From positions 1-47,087 of the forward strand of contig CAMCBV010000024.1 in NCBI GenBank assembly GCA_945873125.1: DNA of 47,087 bases, in the 5' to 3' direction. The notes beneath the pieces are model-generated. The model was not told where the DNA came from. It was given only the letters and a program-made list of their open reading frames with translations, and did not search any database. The position numbers and the translations under genes were made by a program. Below are positions 8,642 through 17,062 of this stretch, piece by piece. Each line of letters begins with the position of its first letter. Positions within the stretch are counted from its first letter, which is position 1. This DNA is from Prosthecobacter debontii. Its GTDB lineage: Bacteria; Verrucomicrobiota; Verrucomicrobiia; Verrucomicrobiales; Akkermansiaceae.

Positions 8642-9415
8642 TTATTGAGCGGAAGGTGCTCCTTGTGAGCGATTGTCCGGACGACCCCCACCTTGGCGGC
8701 GGTCGCCACCACGATCACCGCGATTGTTATTCCGGTTGCCACGGTCGCCGCGGTCACCACGATCATTGCGATCCGGGGCTTGACGGCCGTCGTCCTCTTT
8801 TTTGTTGATCCAGCATTTCACTCCGATAATTCCATAAACGGTGCGGGCTTCTGCGAAGCCATAGTCGAGGGGAACGCGGAGAGTCTGGAGGGGCACTTTG
8901 CCTTCGCGGTAGCTTTCAGCACGTGCGATGTCAGCACCACCGAGGCGGCCCGCACAGCGAACGCGTATTCCTTCAGCACCAAACTCCATAGCAGTTTGAA
9001 TGGAACGCTTCATCGCACGACGGAAAGCGATACGACGCTCAAGTTGGATTGCGATCTGCTCGGCCACAAGTTGAGCATCGAGCTCAGGCTTGCGGATTTC
9101 GAGAATATCAAGTTTGACTTGGGAGTCTTTGCAGATTTTTTGAATCTCAGCTGTCATGACTTCGATCTCTTTTCCCTGGCGCCCGATGATCAAGCCGGGA
9201 CGTGAAGAGTGGAGAGTGACGCGGACGCTGTTCCATGCACGCTCAATGATGACGCGAGCAAGACCTGCATTGACCAATTTACCTTTGAAGTAAGCGCGGA
9301 TAGCGAGGTCTTCGTGGAGTTTGGTGGTATAGTCTTTGCCTGCGGCGAACCATTTGGAACGCCAGTCTTTGTTGACGGCGAGACGGAAGGCGATCGGATT
9401 TACTTTTTGGCCCAT
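8642..9415 (-). CDS. rpsC: 30S ribosomal protein S3 (uS3) with RGD/RGG-rich C-terminal tail
   Basis: Forms part of the mRNA entry channel and helicase site of the small subunit. The 257-aa protein has a standard core to about residue 210: MGQKVNPIAFRL, the KH domain around RPGLIIGRQGKEIE, and the VPLQTLRVPLDYG end. It is followed by a roughly 45-residue low-complexity tail of DRGDRGDRGNRNNNRGD and GGDRRQGGGRPDNRS type. The tail is hydrophilic, rich in Arg, Gly, Asp and Asn, and comparable to RGG-type RNA-binding tails. The partner protein S5 carries a similar N-terminal extension. Confidence 0.96.
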   Translation of the reverse strand: MGQKVNPIAFRLAVNKDWRSKWFAAGKDYTTKLHEDLAIRAYFKGKLVNAGLARVIIERAWNSVRVTLHSSRPGLIIGRQGKEIEVMTAEIQKICKDSQVKLDILEIRKPELDAQLVAEQIAIQLERRIAFRRAMKRSIQTAMEFGAEGIRVRCAGRLGGADIARAESYREGKVPLQTLRVPLDYGFAEARTVYGIIGVKCWINKKEDDGRQAPDRNDRGDRGDRGNRNNNRGDRGGDRRQGGGRPDNRSQGAPSAQ

Positions 9416-9448
9416 GGTGTTAGGTGGAGATTGTTTTGATGAGGTGAA

Positions 9449-9886
9449 TTATGCGTTGGCAGCTTCGGTAGCAGCAGCGGTTTCTTCGGTGGCTGGTGCG
9501 ACTTCGGTTTTCTTGGCAGCGTCTTTCTTTGGAGCGCGCTTTTTCTTTTCCTGAGATGCACCGACGAGGGTGATAGAGATATGAGAAGTACGTTTGAGGA
9601 TGGCGCCAGCGGAGCCTTTCGCACGTGGCATGAAACGGCGCAGGGTCGGACCGGCACCGATCACAGCCTCCTTGATGACCAGAGTGCCGGTATCGAGCGA
9701 GAAATTGTTTTCCGCGTCAGCGATGGCAGTCTTCAAAGTCTTTGCAATGAGTTGTGCGGCCTTTTTCGGCGTGAATGTGAGGATATCGAGAGCGTTGGAA
9801 ACAGGGAGTCCCTGAATCTCGCGGGCGACGTCACGCGCTTTTTTAGGCGAGAGACGGACAAATTTAGTGGTGCTGGTGACTTCCAT
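9449..9886 (-). CDS. rplV: 50S ribosomal protein L22 (uL22)
   Basis: Its beta-hairpin lines the exit tunnel. The 145-aa sequence has the core STTKFVRLSPKKARDVAREIQGLP through RRFMPRAKGSAGAILKRTSHISITL. It then has a roughly 30-residue tail: Lys-rich, then Ala/Glu/Thr-rich (PATEETAAATEAANA). It follows the inserted exported protein gene rather than rpsS directly. Confidence 0.96.
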   Translation of the reverse strand: MEVTSTTKFVRLSPKKARDVAREIQGLPVSNALDILTFTPKKAAQLIAKTLKTAIADAENNFSLDTGTLVIKEAVIGAGPTLRRFMPRAKGSAGAILKRTSHISITLVGASQEKKKRAPKKDAAKKTEVAPATEETAAATEAANA

Positions 9887-9915
9887 GGTCGGCGGTTTGG
9901 TGAGAGTTAGTAAAC

Positions 9916-10635
9916 TTAGTTTTGGGTAAGAAGGACGGCGGTATCGCCAAGGCGGGGTGTATGATCTTTAGAGTCGATTTGCTCAACAAATGCACCGGAT
10001 ATACCCTTGCGGACATCCGCAAGGATGGCTGTTGCATAAGGTTTTTGTCCCTGCATGAGGCGGAAGGTCATTCCGATTTTTGCACCTTGGGTTTCCCCTA
10101 GGTTGAGGACAAGCATTCCGGATTCTTGGTCGAGGCTGACGATCCGTGCCTGCTGGAGATTGCCGGTCCGGATGTCGGGGAGGGGTTTCTGGCGGAGACC
10201 GCTCAGAGAGTCAAGCTCTCTCATGGCTGTTTCGACACGAACTCTTGCTTCCGGATTCGAGACGACTGCCTGTCGGAGGTAGTCTTGTGTGGCCAACGAG
10301 AGCTTTGCTGAGGATGCCTCCAGTGTAGCAATTCGCTCATTCGCGATCTCAAGGTCGGCTGCGGCTTGAACTAGCCGATCATCACCTCCGTCGAGGAGGT
10401 TTTTACCAAGGGCTTCAAGACGTTCGCGAACTTGGGTGAGTTGCTCGCTAGATTTCTTATCAGCTTGATTAGCTGCCGAGAGGGCAAGGTGCAAGGTGCG
10501 ATTCTGCTCTTGGAGTCGGGCTACGGTTATTTTCAGTTGCTCTGCAGATTGGTTCTCTTCTCCATGGCAAGGCACGGCGATCGCTAGCAACCCGAGGGTG
10601 GCAGCAAGGCAACGTGTATGACTGGAGGTAAACAT
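9916..10635 (-). CDS. Exported coiled-coil protein inserted in the S10 operon
   Basis: Not a ribosomal protein and not a family I can name. The 239-aa product has a Sec signal peptide (about 1-25, LAATLGLLAIAVPCHG then EE) and a long Gln/Ala/Leu/Glu-rich region from about 28 to 112 that looks like a coiled coil. A beta-rich C-terminal domain spans about 155-239 (ARIVSLDQESGMLVLNLGE, AKIGMTFRLMQG, YATAILADVRKGISGAFVE, PRLGDTAVL). The last part resembles the short beta-barrel modules at the C-terminus of envelope proteins such as FlgT- or MreC-like ones. It lies between rpsS and rplV, where no gene is normally found, in the same orientation. The upstream spacer has inverted heptamer repeats. 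Co-transcription with ribosomal genes is inferred. Confidence 0.85.
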   Translation of the reverse strand: MFTSSHTRCLAATLGLLAIAVPCHGEENQSAEQLKITVARLQEQNRTLHLALSAANQADKKSSEQLTQVRERLEALGKNLLDGGDDRLVQAAADLEIANERIATLEASSAKLSLATQDYLRQAVVSNPEARVRVETAMRELDSLSGLRQKPLPDIRTGNLQQARIVSLDQESGMLVLNLGETQGAKIGMTFRLMQGQKPYATAILADVRKGISGAFVEQIDSKDHTPRLGDTAVLLTQN

Positions 10636-10645
10636 TTGTGGGGAA

Positions 10646-10673
10646 AACTTTAAACTTTAAATTCTAAATCCCA
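10646..10673. repeat. Heptamer-periodic repeat, left arm of inverted pair
   Basis: Four 7-base units of AACTTTA/AATTCTA type just upstream of the inserted gene's start (ATG at 10635). The arm is the inverted counterpart of 10724-10751. Read in the mRNA, the two arms could pair over about 25 bases with a loop of roughly 50 bases. Confidence 0.65.
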
Positions 10674-10723
10674 AGGAAGAAGCCTGAGCCGGAACTTGGA
10701 ATGTGTGAGTAGAGTCTTGTTTG

Positions 10724-10758
10724 AGATTTAAAGTTTAAGATTTAGAGTTTAAGGCTTA
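10724..10758. repeat. Heptamer-periodic repeat, right arm of inverted pair
   Basis: Five 7-base units (AGATTTA, AAGTTTA, AGATTTA, GAGTTTA, AGGCTTA). The last contains the rpsS stop codon. It is the complement-type partner of the arm at 10646-10673. Confidence 0.65.
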
Positions 10759-11028
10759 TTTCTTACCGATACCACCGTGTGCACGGAAAATACGGGTCGG
10801 AGCAAATTCGCCGAGCTTGTGGCCAACCATGTTCTCGGTCACGTAGACAGGAACGAAAGTCTTGCCATTGTGAACGGAGAAGTTGTGGCTGACGAAATCC
10901 GGAGTGATCATGGATTTGCGTGACCAGGTTTTGATCGGTTTACGATCGGAACCGGCCTCGGCTACCGCATCGATTTTTGCGAGAAGCTTTTGATCGACGA
11001 AAGGGCCTTTCTTTAGGGAACGTGGCAT
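10756..11028 (-). CDS. rpsS: 30S ribosomal protein S19 (uS19)
   Basis: Small-subunit head protein contacting the A-site finger. It has 90 aa with [35 protein letters not shown] and the [13 protein letters not shown] motif. Normal length. It is followed not by rplV but by the inserted exported-protein gene, after a 120-nt spacer. Confidence 0.97.
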   Translation of the reverse strand: MPRSLKKGPFVDQKLLAKIDAVAEAGSDRKPIKTWSRKSMITPDFVSHNFSVHNGKTFVPVYVTENMVGHKLGEFAPTRIFRAHGGIGKK

Positions 11029-11059
11029 ATCTAATGTGAGTTATGGATTCTAAAAGGGA

Positions 11060-11905
11060 TTACTTGTTCTTGTTTTTGTGGCGCGACTCGACAATGAAAA
11101 CACTGGTCGTTTTCTTGCGTTTGCGGGTCTTTTGACCTTTGGCATGACCCCATGGTGAGAGCAAGTGTTGGCGACCACCACCGGATTTGGATTTACCCTC
11201 ACCACCACCGTTCGGGTGATCCACTGGGTTCATACACATACCGCGGACCGTTGGACGGACACCTTGCCAGCGTGAGCGACCGGCTTTTCCAGAAACTTCG
11301 TTCATGTGGTCACGGTTGCCAACGACGCCGATGGTGCAGAAGCAAGCTTCATGGAAGCGACGAATTTCTCCGGAGCGCATTTTTACGAGAGCCCAACCCC
11401 CGTCACGGTTGGATAGAACCGCGCTTTGACCCGCGGAACGAGCGACTTTACCACCGTTACCCGGAAGAAGCTCGATGTTGTGGATTTCAGTTCCGAGTGG
11501 CACTTTACCGAGTGGCATGGCGTTACCTACTTTTGGGGCAACGTCGGCACCTGCGATGATTTTGTCTCCGTCGGTCAAACCGGCTGGAGCGAGAATGTAG
11601 GATTTGACGCCATCCTTGTATTGGATAAGAGCAATACGGCAAGTGCGGTTCGGGTCGTATTCAATACCGAGCACAGTTGCTTCGATATTGAGTTTGTTAC
11701 GTTTGAAATCGACCAAGCGATAATGACGTTTATGACCTCCACCGATATGGCGGGTTGTGATGCGGCCGGTGTTGTTCCGACCACCTGAACGCTTGAGCGG
11801 GGTGAGGAGAGCCTTCTCCGGTTTGCTTTTGGTGATTTCGTCGAAAGACGGAAGCTCCTTGTAGCGCTCGGATGGTGTGTTGGGCTTGAAAGTTTTAAGT
11901 GGCAT
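11060..11905 (-). CDS. rplB: 50S ribosomal protein L2 (uL2)
   Basis: Core 23S binder near the peptidyl-transferase centre, needed for subunit association. It has 281 aa with [21 protein letters not shown], the [19 protein letters not shown] region and the C-terminal [17 protein letters not shown] motif. In E. coli and most bacteria that last motif reads DHPHGGGEG; here the second His is Asn232 (codon AAC). His230 and Asp229 are kept. The rest of the C-terminal region ([17 protein letters not shown]) is typical. Confidence 0.97.
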   Translation of the reverse strand: MPLKTFKPNTPSERYKELPSFDEITKSKPEKALLTPLKRSGGRNNTGRITTRHIGGGHKRHYRLVDFKRNKLNIEATVLGIEYDPNRTCRIALIQYKDGVKSYILAPAGLTDGDKIIAGADVAPKVGNAMPLGKVPLGTEIHNIELLPGNGGKVARSAGQSAVLSNRDGGWALVKMRSGEIRRFHEACFCTIGVVGNRDHMNEVSGKAGRSRWQGVRPTVRGMCMNPVDHPNGGGEGKSKSGGGRQHLLSPWGHAKGQKTRKRKKTTSVFIVESRHKNKNK

Positions 11906-11965
11906 GACTCGATGACGTTAAAATTGGTTTCGTTTTGATTCCCACCGGAAGGCGGGGATACTGGC

Positions 11966-12250
11966 TTAGATGAGGTCGAGGGATTGACCATCCGCGAGGC
12001 GGACAATGGCTTTTTTATAGCTCGGGGTGCGGCCTTGGTCTGCACGGCGCTTACGACGAACTTTACCGTCATAGTTTGCTGTACGGACCTTGATGACCTT
12101 TTTGTCAAAAATGGTCTCCACCGCTTGTTTGATTTCGAGCTTGTTGGCGTTACGATCGACTTCGAGAACCACCTCATTGTTCTGCTCTTGGAGCAGTGAG
12201 GCCTTTTCACTTAGGCGGACGTTTTTGATGACCTGGTAGATGTCTTTCAT
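11966..12250 (-). CDS. rplW: 50S ribosomal protein L23 (uL23)
   Basis: Exit-tunnel rim protein, docking site for trigger factor and SRP. The ATG at 12250 gives 94 aa starting MKDIYQVIKNVRLSEKA. A longer in-frame start inside rplD adds 22 unrelated residues and was rejected. It has the conserved EVDRNANKLEIKQAVETIF motif and the basic KVRRKRRADQGRTPSYKKAIV loop. Confidence 0.96.
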   Translation of the reverse strand: MKDIYQVIKNVRLSEKASLLQEQNNEVVLEVDRNANKLEIKQAVETIFDKKVIKVRTANYDGKVRRKRRADQGRTPSYKKAIVRLADGQSLDLI

Positions 12251-12278
12251 GGTCGTAAGATATGGATCGTTAGAGGGA

Positions 12279-12887
12279 TTATGCGGTGCGCTGGGCGAGG
12301 ATCGAAACGGCATCACCCACTAGGATGATGACTTTAGCGAGGAGCATTTGCTCAACGTTGATGTCGGTTGGAGTTACCAGTTGAGCCCAGCCCACGTTGC
12401 GGGCGGCCAGTTTGGTGGAGTCGTCAAAATTACCAACCAAGAGAACTTTACGATCTGCTGGGGTGATGGCGGCAACTGCTGCGATGAAGGATTTGGTTTT
12501 GCCATCGGCGATAGCAAAGGATGGAACCGTGAAGAGTTTTTCAGCACGTGTAAGATCACCTAGCACGCGGCGGAGGGCGAGTTTACGGACGGATTTCGGG
12601 ACGCTTTTCGCATAAGAGCGATTGCGAGGACCGAAAACAACACCACCACCGACGAAAATCGGTGCGCGTTTGTCACCGTGACGGGCATTACCGGTACCTT
12701 TTTGTTTATAGATTTTCTTGTTATTACCACTGACTTCACCACGAGTTTTGGTGTGTGCGGTGCCGGAGCGGCGGTTTGCACGATAAGCGGTGATAAGGTC
12801 ATGGACTGCTTGGCGGCCTTTGTCCTCACCAATGAGGACAAGATTTGCGGCTTCTGCATCTGCGGCTGTGAAGGCTTTTGCTGACAT
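12279..12887 (-). CDS. rplD: 50S ribosomal protein L4 (uL4)
   Basis: Tunnel-constriction protein and, in E. coli, the autoregulator of the S10 operon. It has 202 aa, with the extended loop RSGTAHTKTRGEVSGNNKKIYKQKGTGNARHGDKRAP and VFGPRNRSYAKSVPKSVRK. Normal length and position between rplC and rplW. Confidence 0.97.
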   Translation of the reverse strand: MSAKAFTAADAEAANLVLIGEDKGRQAVHDLITAYRANRRSGTAHTKTRGEVSGNNKKIYKQKGTGNARHGDKRAPIFVGGGVVFGPRNRSYAKSVPKSVRKLALRRVLGDLTRAEKLFTVPSFAIADGKTKSFIAAVAAITPADRKVLLVGNFDDSTKLAARNVGWAQLVTPTDINVEQMLLAKVIILVGDAVSILAQRTA

Positions 12888-12932
12888 GGCGGAAAGTTTT
12901 AGTTAAAGGAATGGATTGGACGGATTAGCAGC

Positions 12933-13562
12933 TTACTTTTTTTTAGCTGCACGGATCGTGAGGTAGGAGCCTTTGGCACCTGGGACGGAACCGGAAACAA
13001 GGATGACACCGTCTTCCTCGCGCACGGCGATAACTTTTAGATTTTGCACGGTCGATTTGGTGGTACCCATGTGACCTGGCATCTTTTGATTTTTCCAAAC
13101 GCGGCCTGGAGTCGATCCGGCAGCGATAGCACCGGAACGACGATGCATCATGTGACCGTGCGCCATTGGCTGGCCATGGAAATTGTGGCGTTTGACAACA
13201 CCTTGGAAACCACGACCTATGGTATTGCCGATGACATCCACAAATTGACCGGCTTCAAACAGTGCAAGACCGGGATGTTCACCAGGAACTTCGGTGCCGT
13301 TTTCAAAACGGAATTCTTGAACGCGGCGTTTGGGAGCCGAGCCTGCTTTTTTAAAGCGTGCGAGATCCGGTTTATTAACGCGGAATTCTTTTTGGTCGTC
13401 GAAACCAACCTGAACGGCGGTATAACCGTCGGTTTCAGGAGTTTTGGTTTGTAGGATCGTGTTCCCCTTAACGTCGATGACGGTAACAGGAATACTGGAG
13501 CCCGCTTCTTTATCGAAGATGCGGGTCATACCGAGTTTTTTGCCGATGAGTCCAAGTGACAT
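12933..13562 (-). CDS. rplC: 50S ribosomal protein L3 (uL3)
   Basis: One of the first assembly proteins; its loop reaches the peptidyl-transferase centre. It has 209 aa, starting MSLGLIGKKLGMTRIF, with the loop region GFQGVVKRHNFHGQPMAHGHMMHRRSGAIAAGSTPGRVWKNQKMPGHMG. Normal length. Confidence 0.97.
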   Translation of the reverse strand: MSLGLIGKKLGMTRIFDKEAGSSIPVTVIDVKGNTILQTKTPETDGYTAVQVGFDDQKEFRVNKPDLARFKKAGSAPKRRVQEFRFENGTEVPGEHPGLALFEAGQFVDVIGNTIGRGFQGVVKRHNFHGQPMAHGHMMHRRSGAIAAGSTPGRVWKNQKMPGHMGTTKSTVQNLKVIAVREEDGVILVSGSVPGAKGSYLTIRAAKKK

Positions 13563-13572
13563 ACTAGAAAAT

Positions 13573-13593
13573 GTTTGAGATTAAGAATTGAAA
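13573..13593. repeat. Weak heptamer-like spacer (rpsJ-rplC)
   Basis: Three loosely matching 7-base units (GTTTGAG, ATTAAGA, ATTGAAA) lie in the 56-nt spacer. They agree in composition with the stronger heptamer spacers of the operon, but the periodicity is poor here. Confidence 0.3.
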
Positions 13594-13618
13594 TAATGAG
13601 TCGCTAAACAGATAGCGG

Positions 13619-13927
13619 TTAGATGCGGATGGTGATATCAACACCTGCTGGAAGATTGAGTTTTTTGAGCTCGTCGACGGTGCGTGCGGTGGGATCGACG
13701 ATATCAAGAACGCGCTTGTGGGTACGGATTTCGAACTGTTCAGCAGACTTTTTGTTGACGTGAACCGAACGGTTTACGCTGAATTTTTCGATACGTGTAG
13801 GAAGCGGGATAGGACCAGCAACACGAGCGCCGGTGCGCTTTGCGGTCTCCACGATTTCAATAGCCGAACGATCGATAGCACGATGGTCGAAGGCACGCAG
13901 GCGGATCCGAATTTTTTGAGCTGACAT
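13619..13927 (-). CDS. rpsJ: 30S ribosomal protein S10 (uS10)
   Basis: Small-subunit head protein, also the NusE antitermination factor. It has 102 aa with [56 protein letters not shown] and the [11 protein letters not shown] end. fusA precedes it directly. The tuf gene usually found between them is absent. Confidence 0.97.
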   Translation of the reverse strand: MSAQKIRIRLRAFDHRAIDRSAIEIVETAKRTGARVAGPIPLPTRIEKFSVNRSVHVNKKSAEQFEIRTHKRVLDIVDPTARTVDELKKLNLPAGVDITIRI

Positions 13928-13969
13928 GGAATAGAGGTGGTGTTTGGTTGTGAGATGATGGGTAGAGAA

Positions 13970-16111
13970 TTATGCGACACGATCGATCGCGATTTCTTCG
14001 ACGATGGAGTTGGGAACTTGTTCGAAGTGAGAAGGAGTCATGGAGTAGGAGGCACGTCCCGATGAAAGAGTGCGGACGGCCGTTGAGTAGCCGAACATTT
14101 CCTTGAGAGGAACATTGGCACTGACAACAGAGAAAGAGCCTGTGGACTCCATGTGTTGAATTTGGCCACGGCGGCGGTTGAGATCACCCATCACATCACC
14201 CTGATAGTCATCCGGAGTCGTCACTTCCACGGCCATGATCGGTTCGAGAAGGATGGGGCCGGCCTTTTTGAAAGCATCACGCATGGCGAAAATCGCTGCC
14301 ATGGTGAAAGCGTTTTCATTGGAATCCACATCGTGGTAGGAGCCGTCGAGGATATCGACGTGGACATCGATAACTGGGTATCCGGCGATAACGCCGTTGG
14401 TGGTTGCTTCACGGCAGCCTTTGATACAAGCGTTGATGTATTCTTTCGGGATTGAGCCGCCGACGGTCTTATTTTCAACCGTGATGCCTTTTGCAGCCTC
14501 GTTCGGCTTGATGGAAAGAATGACGTGGCCGTATTGACCGCGGCCGCCGGATTGTTTGACAAGTTTGCCTTCGCCGCCAGCGCTTTTGGTGATGGTCTCG
14601 CGGTAAGTGATTTGTGGTGCGCCGGTGTTCGCGTCGACTTTGAATTCGCGTTTGATCCGGTCGACGATGATTTCGAGATGTAGCTCACCCATTCCGGAAA
14701 TGATGGTCTGGCCGGTTTCTTCATCGGTCTTGACCATGAAAGTTGGATCTTCATCCGAAAGGCGGGCGAGTGCGAGTGCGAGTTTTTCCTGGTCGGCCTT
14801 GGTTCTTGGCTCCACAGCCATGGAAATGACTGGCTCGGGAAAAGTTGGCGGTTCGAGGACGACGTCGTGTCCTTCAGCGGCAAGAGTATCGCCGGTGGTG
14901 GCATTTTTGAGACCGACCATGGCAGCGATGTCGCCGGCGAAGCAGGCGTCGATATCTTTGTGTTCGTCAGCTTGGATACGGATCAAACGGCCGATACGCT
15001 CGGACTTGCGAGTGCGTGGATTGTAAACCGTATCTCCTTTGCGGATGACACCGGAGTAGACGCGGAAGAAAACGAGTTTGCCGACGAATTTATCTGCCCA
15101 GAGTTTGAAGGCGAGCGCGGTGAATTTCGCGTGGTCGGTGGTGGGAATTTCGATGATTTGCTCTTCATTATCCGGGTTCATTCCTTTGGTGAACGGGATG
15201 TCGAGCGGTGAAGGAAGGTAATCAATAACGGCGTCGAGAAGGTATTGAACTCCTTTGTTTTTGAAAGCGGAACCGCCGGTCACTGGGATGAGCTTGTTAG
15301 CGATGGTCGCGCGGCGGATGGCCTGTTTGAGATCGGTGAGGCTGATATCCTCTTCCATGAGGAATTTCTCGCCGAGGGCTTCGTCGCAATCGGCTGTGAC
15401 GGAAACGAGTTCGTCGTAGGCGCGTTTGGCGATGATCTGTTGCTCGGCGTCGAGTTCTTTGACGGTGTAGGTGGAGCCGAACTGATCGTCATCCGAGTAA
15501 TAAACCGCTTTTTGATTAACTACATCGATCTGACCTTTGAGGGAGTCTTCAGAACCGATCGGGATGAGGATTCGGACGGCGTTTGCACCGAGTTTATCTT
15601 TGATTTGGGATACAACTTTTTCAAAGTCGGCTCCTGTGCGATCCATCTTGTTGACGAAGACGATACGGGGAACATGATATTTGGTAGCTTGCCGCCAGAC
15701 AGTCTCAGTTTGAGGCTGAACGCCGGCGACGCCGCAGAAAACCACGATTGCGCCATCCAGAACACGCAGGGAACGCTCAACTTCAGCGGTGAAGTCAACG
15801 TGTCCAGGGGTGTCGATAATGTTGATGCGTTGTTTCTCTTCGTTGAAAAGCTTGACCACATTTTCCTCATTGTGCTGCCACCACTCGGTGGTGACGGCTG
15901 CGGAGGTGATGGTGATACCGCGCTCGCGCTCTTGTTCCATCCAATCAGTGGTAGCAGCACCATCGTGCACTTCACCGATTTTATGAATCATCCCAGTATA
16001 GAAAAGGATACGCTCGGTGAGAGTGGTCTTTCCAGCGTCGATATGCGCAGCGATCCCGATATTACGGGTTCGCTCAAGCGTATAAGGACGATCTGGATGG
16101 TTGGGATTCAA
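13970..16111 (-). CDS. fusA: Translation elongation factor G
   Basis: GTPase that drives ribosomal translocation. The 713-aa protein has G1 AHIDAGKTT (22-30), DTPGHVDF and NKMDR, plus domains II-V through the [17 protein letters not shown] end. No ATG precedes the conserved N-terminus. The only usable start after the in-frame stop is TTG at 16109-16111, directly abutting a heptamer-periodic repeat (16112-16139), with no visible Shine-Dalgarno. Translation could be coupled to rpsG, or the start may be leaderless-like in recognition. The gene lies between rpsG and rpsJ. Confidence 0.96.
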   Translation of the reverse strand: MNPNHPDRPYTLERTRNIGIAAHIDAGKTTLTERILFYTGMIHKIGEVHDGAATTDWMEQERERGITITSAAVTTEWWQHNEENVVKLFNEEKQRINIIDTPGHVDFTAEVERSLRVLDGAIVVFCGVAGVQPQTETVWRQATKYHVPRIVFVNKMDRTGADFEKVVSQIKDKLGANAVRILIPIGSEDSLKGQIDVVNQKAVYYSDDDQFGSTYTVKELDAEQQIIAKRAYDELVSVTADCDEALGEKFLMEEDISLTDLKQAIRRATIANKLIPVTGGSAFKNKGVQYLLDAVIDYLPSPLDIPFTKGMNPDNEEQIIEIPTTDHAKFTALAFKLWADKFVGKLVFFRVYSGVIRKGDTVYNPRTRKSERIGRLIRIQADEHKDIDACFAGDIAAMVGLKNATTGDTLAAEGHDVVLEPPTFPEPVISMAVEPRTKADQEKLALALARLSDEDPTFMVKTDEETGQTIISGMGELHLEIIVDRIKREFKVDANTGAPQITYRETITKSAGGEGKLVKQSGGRGQYGHVILSIKPNEAAKGITVENKTVGGSIPKEYINACIKGCREATTNGVIAGYPVIDVHVDILDGSYHDVDSNENAFTMAAIFAMRDAFKKAGPILLEPIMAVEVTTPDDYQGDVMGDLNRRRGQIQHMESTGSFSVVSANVPLKEMFGYSTAVRTLSSGRASYSMTPSHFEQVPNSIVEEIAIDRVA

Positions 16112-16139
16112 AACTTTAAACTCTAAACTTTAAATTTCA
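16112..16139. repeat. Heptamer-periodic spacer repeat (rpsG-fusA)
   Basis: Four 7-base units (AACTTTA, AACTCTA, AACTTTA, AATTTCA on the plus strand) occupy the entire ribosome-binding region of fusA and abut its TTG start. Same family and orientation as the arm at 10646-10673. Confidence 0.65.
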
Positions 16140-16155
16140 AAAAGAAGATGTGAAA

Positions 16156-16629
16156 TTAGAAGCGGAAGTGAGCGAAGGCGCGGTTGGCTTGTGCCATCTT
16201 GTGAACGTCGTCGCGTTTGCGAACGGCAGCACCTTGGTTGTTGGCAGCGTCTTTAATCTCGTTGGCGAGCGCAACATGCATCGGTGTGCCCTTGCGGTTG
16301 CGTGCGTAGGTGACGAGCCAGCGCATAGCGAGGGACTCGGAACGATCTGGATCGACTTCAAGCGGCACTTGGTAGGTTGCACCACCAACTCGGCGGGATT
16401 TGACCTCAACGCGTGGTTTGGAGTTTTCAACGGCACGGGTGATGACCTCGAGAGGATCAACCGTATCGGTTCCTTCGTTGGCGCGATCGATCGCAGCGTA
16501 AACAATGCGTTGAGCGAGCGAGCGTTTGCCGTCCTGCATGACCTTGGTGATGAGGTGGCCGACAACTGCGCTGTCGTAACGTGGATCGCGGCGATCCGGC
16601 TTGGTGAAGATTCTTTTGCGACGTGGCAT
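16156..16629 (-). CDS. rpsG: 30S ribosomal protein S7 (uS7)
   Basis: Head-domain 16S binder at the E site and, in E. coli, autoregulator of the str operon. It has 157 aa, with MPRRKRIFTKPDRRDPRYDSAVVGHLI, the GSTATYQVP-type core (GGATYQVPLEVDPDR) and the C-terminal KRDDVHKMAQANRAFAHFRF. Normal length, between rpsL and fusA. Confidence 0.97.
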   Translation of the reverse strand: MPRRKRIFTKPDRRDPRYDSAVVGHLITKVMQDGKRSLAQRIVYAAIDRANEGTDTVDPLEVITRAVENSKPRVEVKSRRVGGATYQVPLEVDPDRSESLAMRWLVTYARNRKGTPMHVALANEIKDAANNQGAAVRKRDDVHKMAQANRAFAHFRF

Positions 16630-16657
16630 AACTTGAAAAGGTTAGGGATTGGGAAAA

Positions 16658-17062
16658 TTACTTTTTCTTGGCTGGAGCAGCGGCTGCACCCGGTTTTGGA
16701 CGTTTTGCGCCATATTTGGAGCGTGCTTGACGGCGCTTATCGATACCGAGGGTGTCAAGTGAACCACGAACGATGTGGTAACGGACACCTGGAAGGTCTT
16801 TCACCCGGCCACCGCGAACGAGAACGATCGAGTGTTCCTGAAGGTTGTGACCTTCACCGCCAATGTAGGCAATGACTTCGAAGCCATTGGTAAGGCGGAC
16901 TTTGGCGACTTTACGAAGTGCCGAGTTAGGCTTCTTCGGAGTGCGAGTCATCACCTGGAGGCAAACGCCACGGCGCTGAGGGCAGTTGACGAGAGCAGGC
17001 GATTTCGACTTCTCGACTGGAACGTGGCGTCCTTTGCGAACGAGCTGATTAATGGTCGGCAT
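16658..17062 (-). CDS. rpsL: 30S ribosomal protein S12 (uS12)
   Basis: Decoding-centre protein. The ATG at 17062 gives 134 aa beginning [12 protein letters not shown], preceded by a good AAGGA ribosome-binding site. The longer frame has no homology upstream. It has the conserved [20 protein letters not shown] with the Lys that streptomycin-resistance mutations alter, and the [17 protein letters not shown] loop. First gene of the superoperon. Confidence 0.97.
   Translation of the reverse strand: MPTINQLVRKGRHVPVEKSKSPALVNCPQRRGVCLQVMTRTPKKPNSALRKVAKVRLTNGFEVIAYIGGEGHNLQEHSIVLVRGGRVKDLPGVRYHIVRGSLDTLGIDKRRQARSKYGAKRPKPGAAAAPAKKK

Noticed and set aside
10646..10758. CRISPR array
   Set aside because: The 7-base units have no spacers of unique sequence and no repeat of CRISPR length. 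They are period-7 spacer repeats.
12251..12316. Longer N-terminus for L23
   Set aside because: The extra 22 residues lie over the rplD stop and have no L23 similarity. The ATG at 12250 matches the family start.
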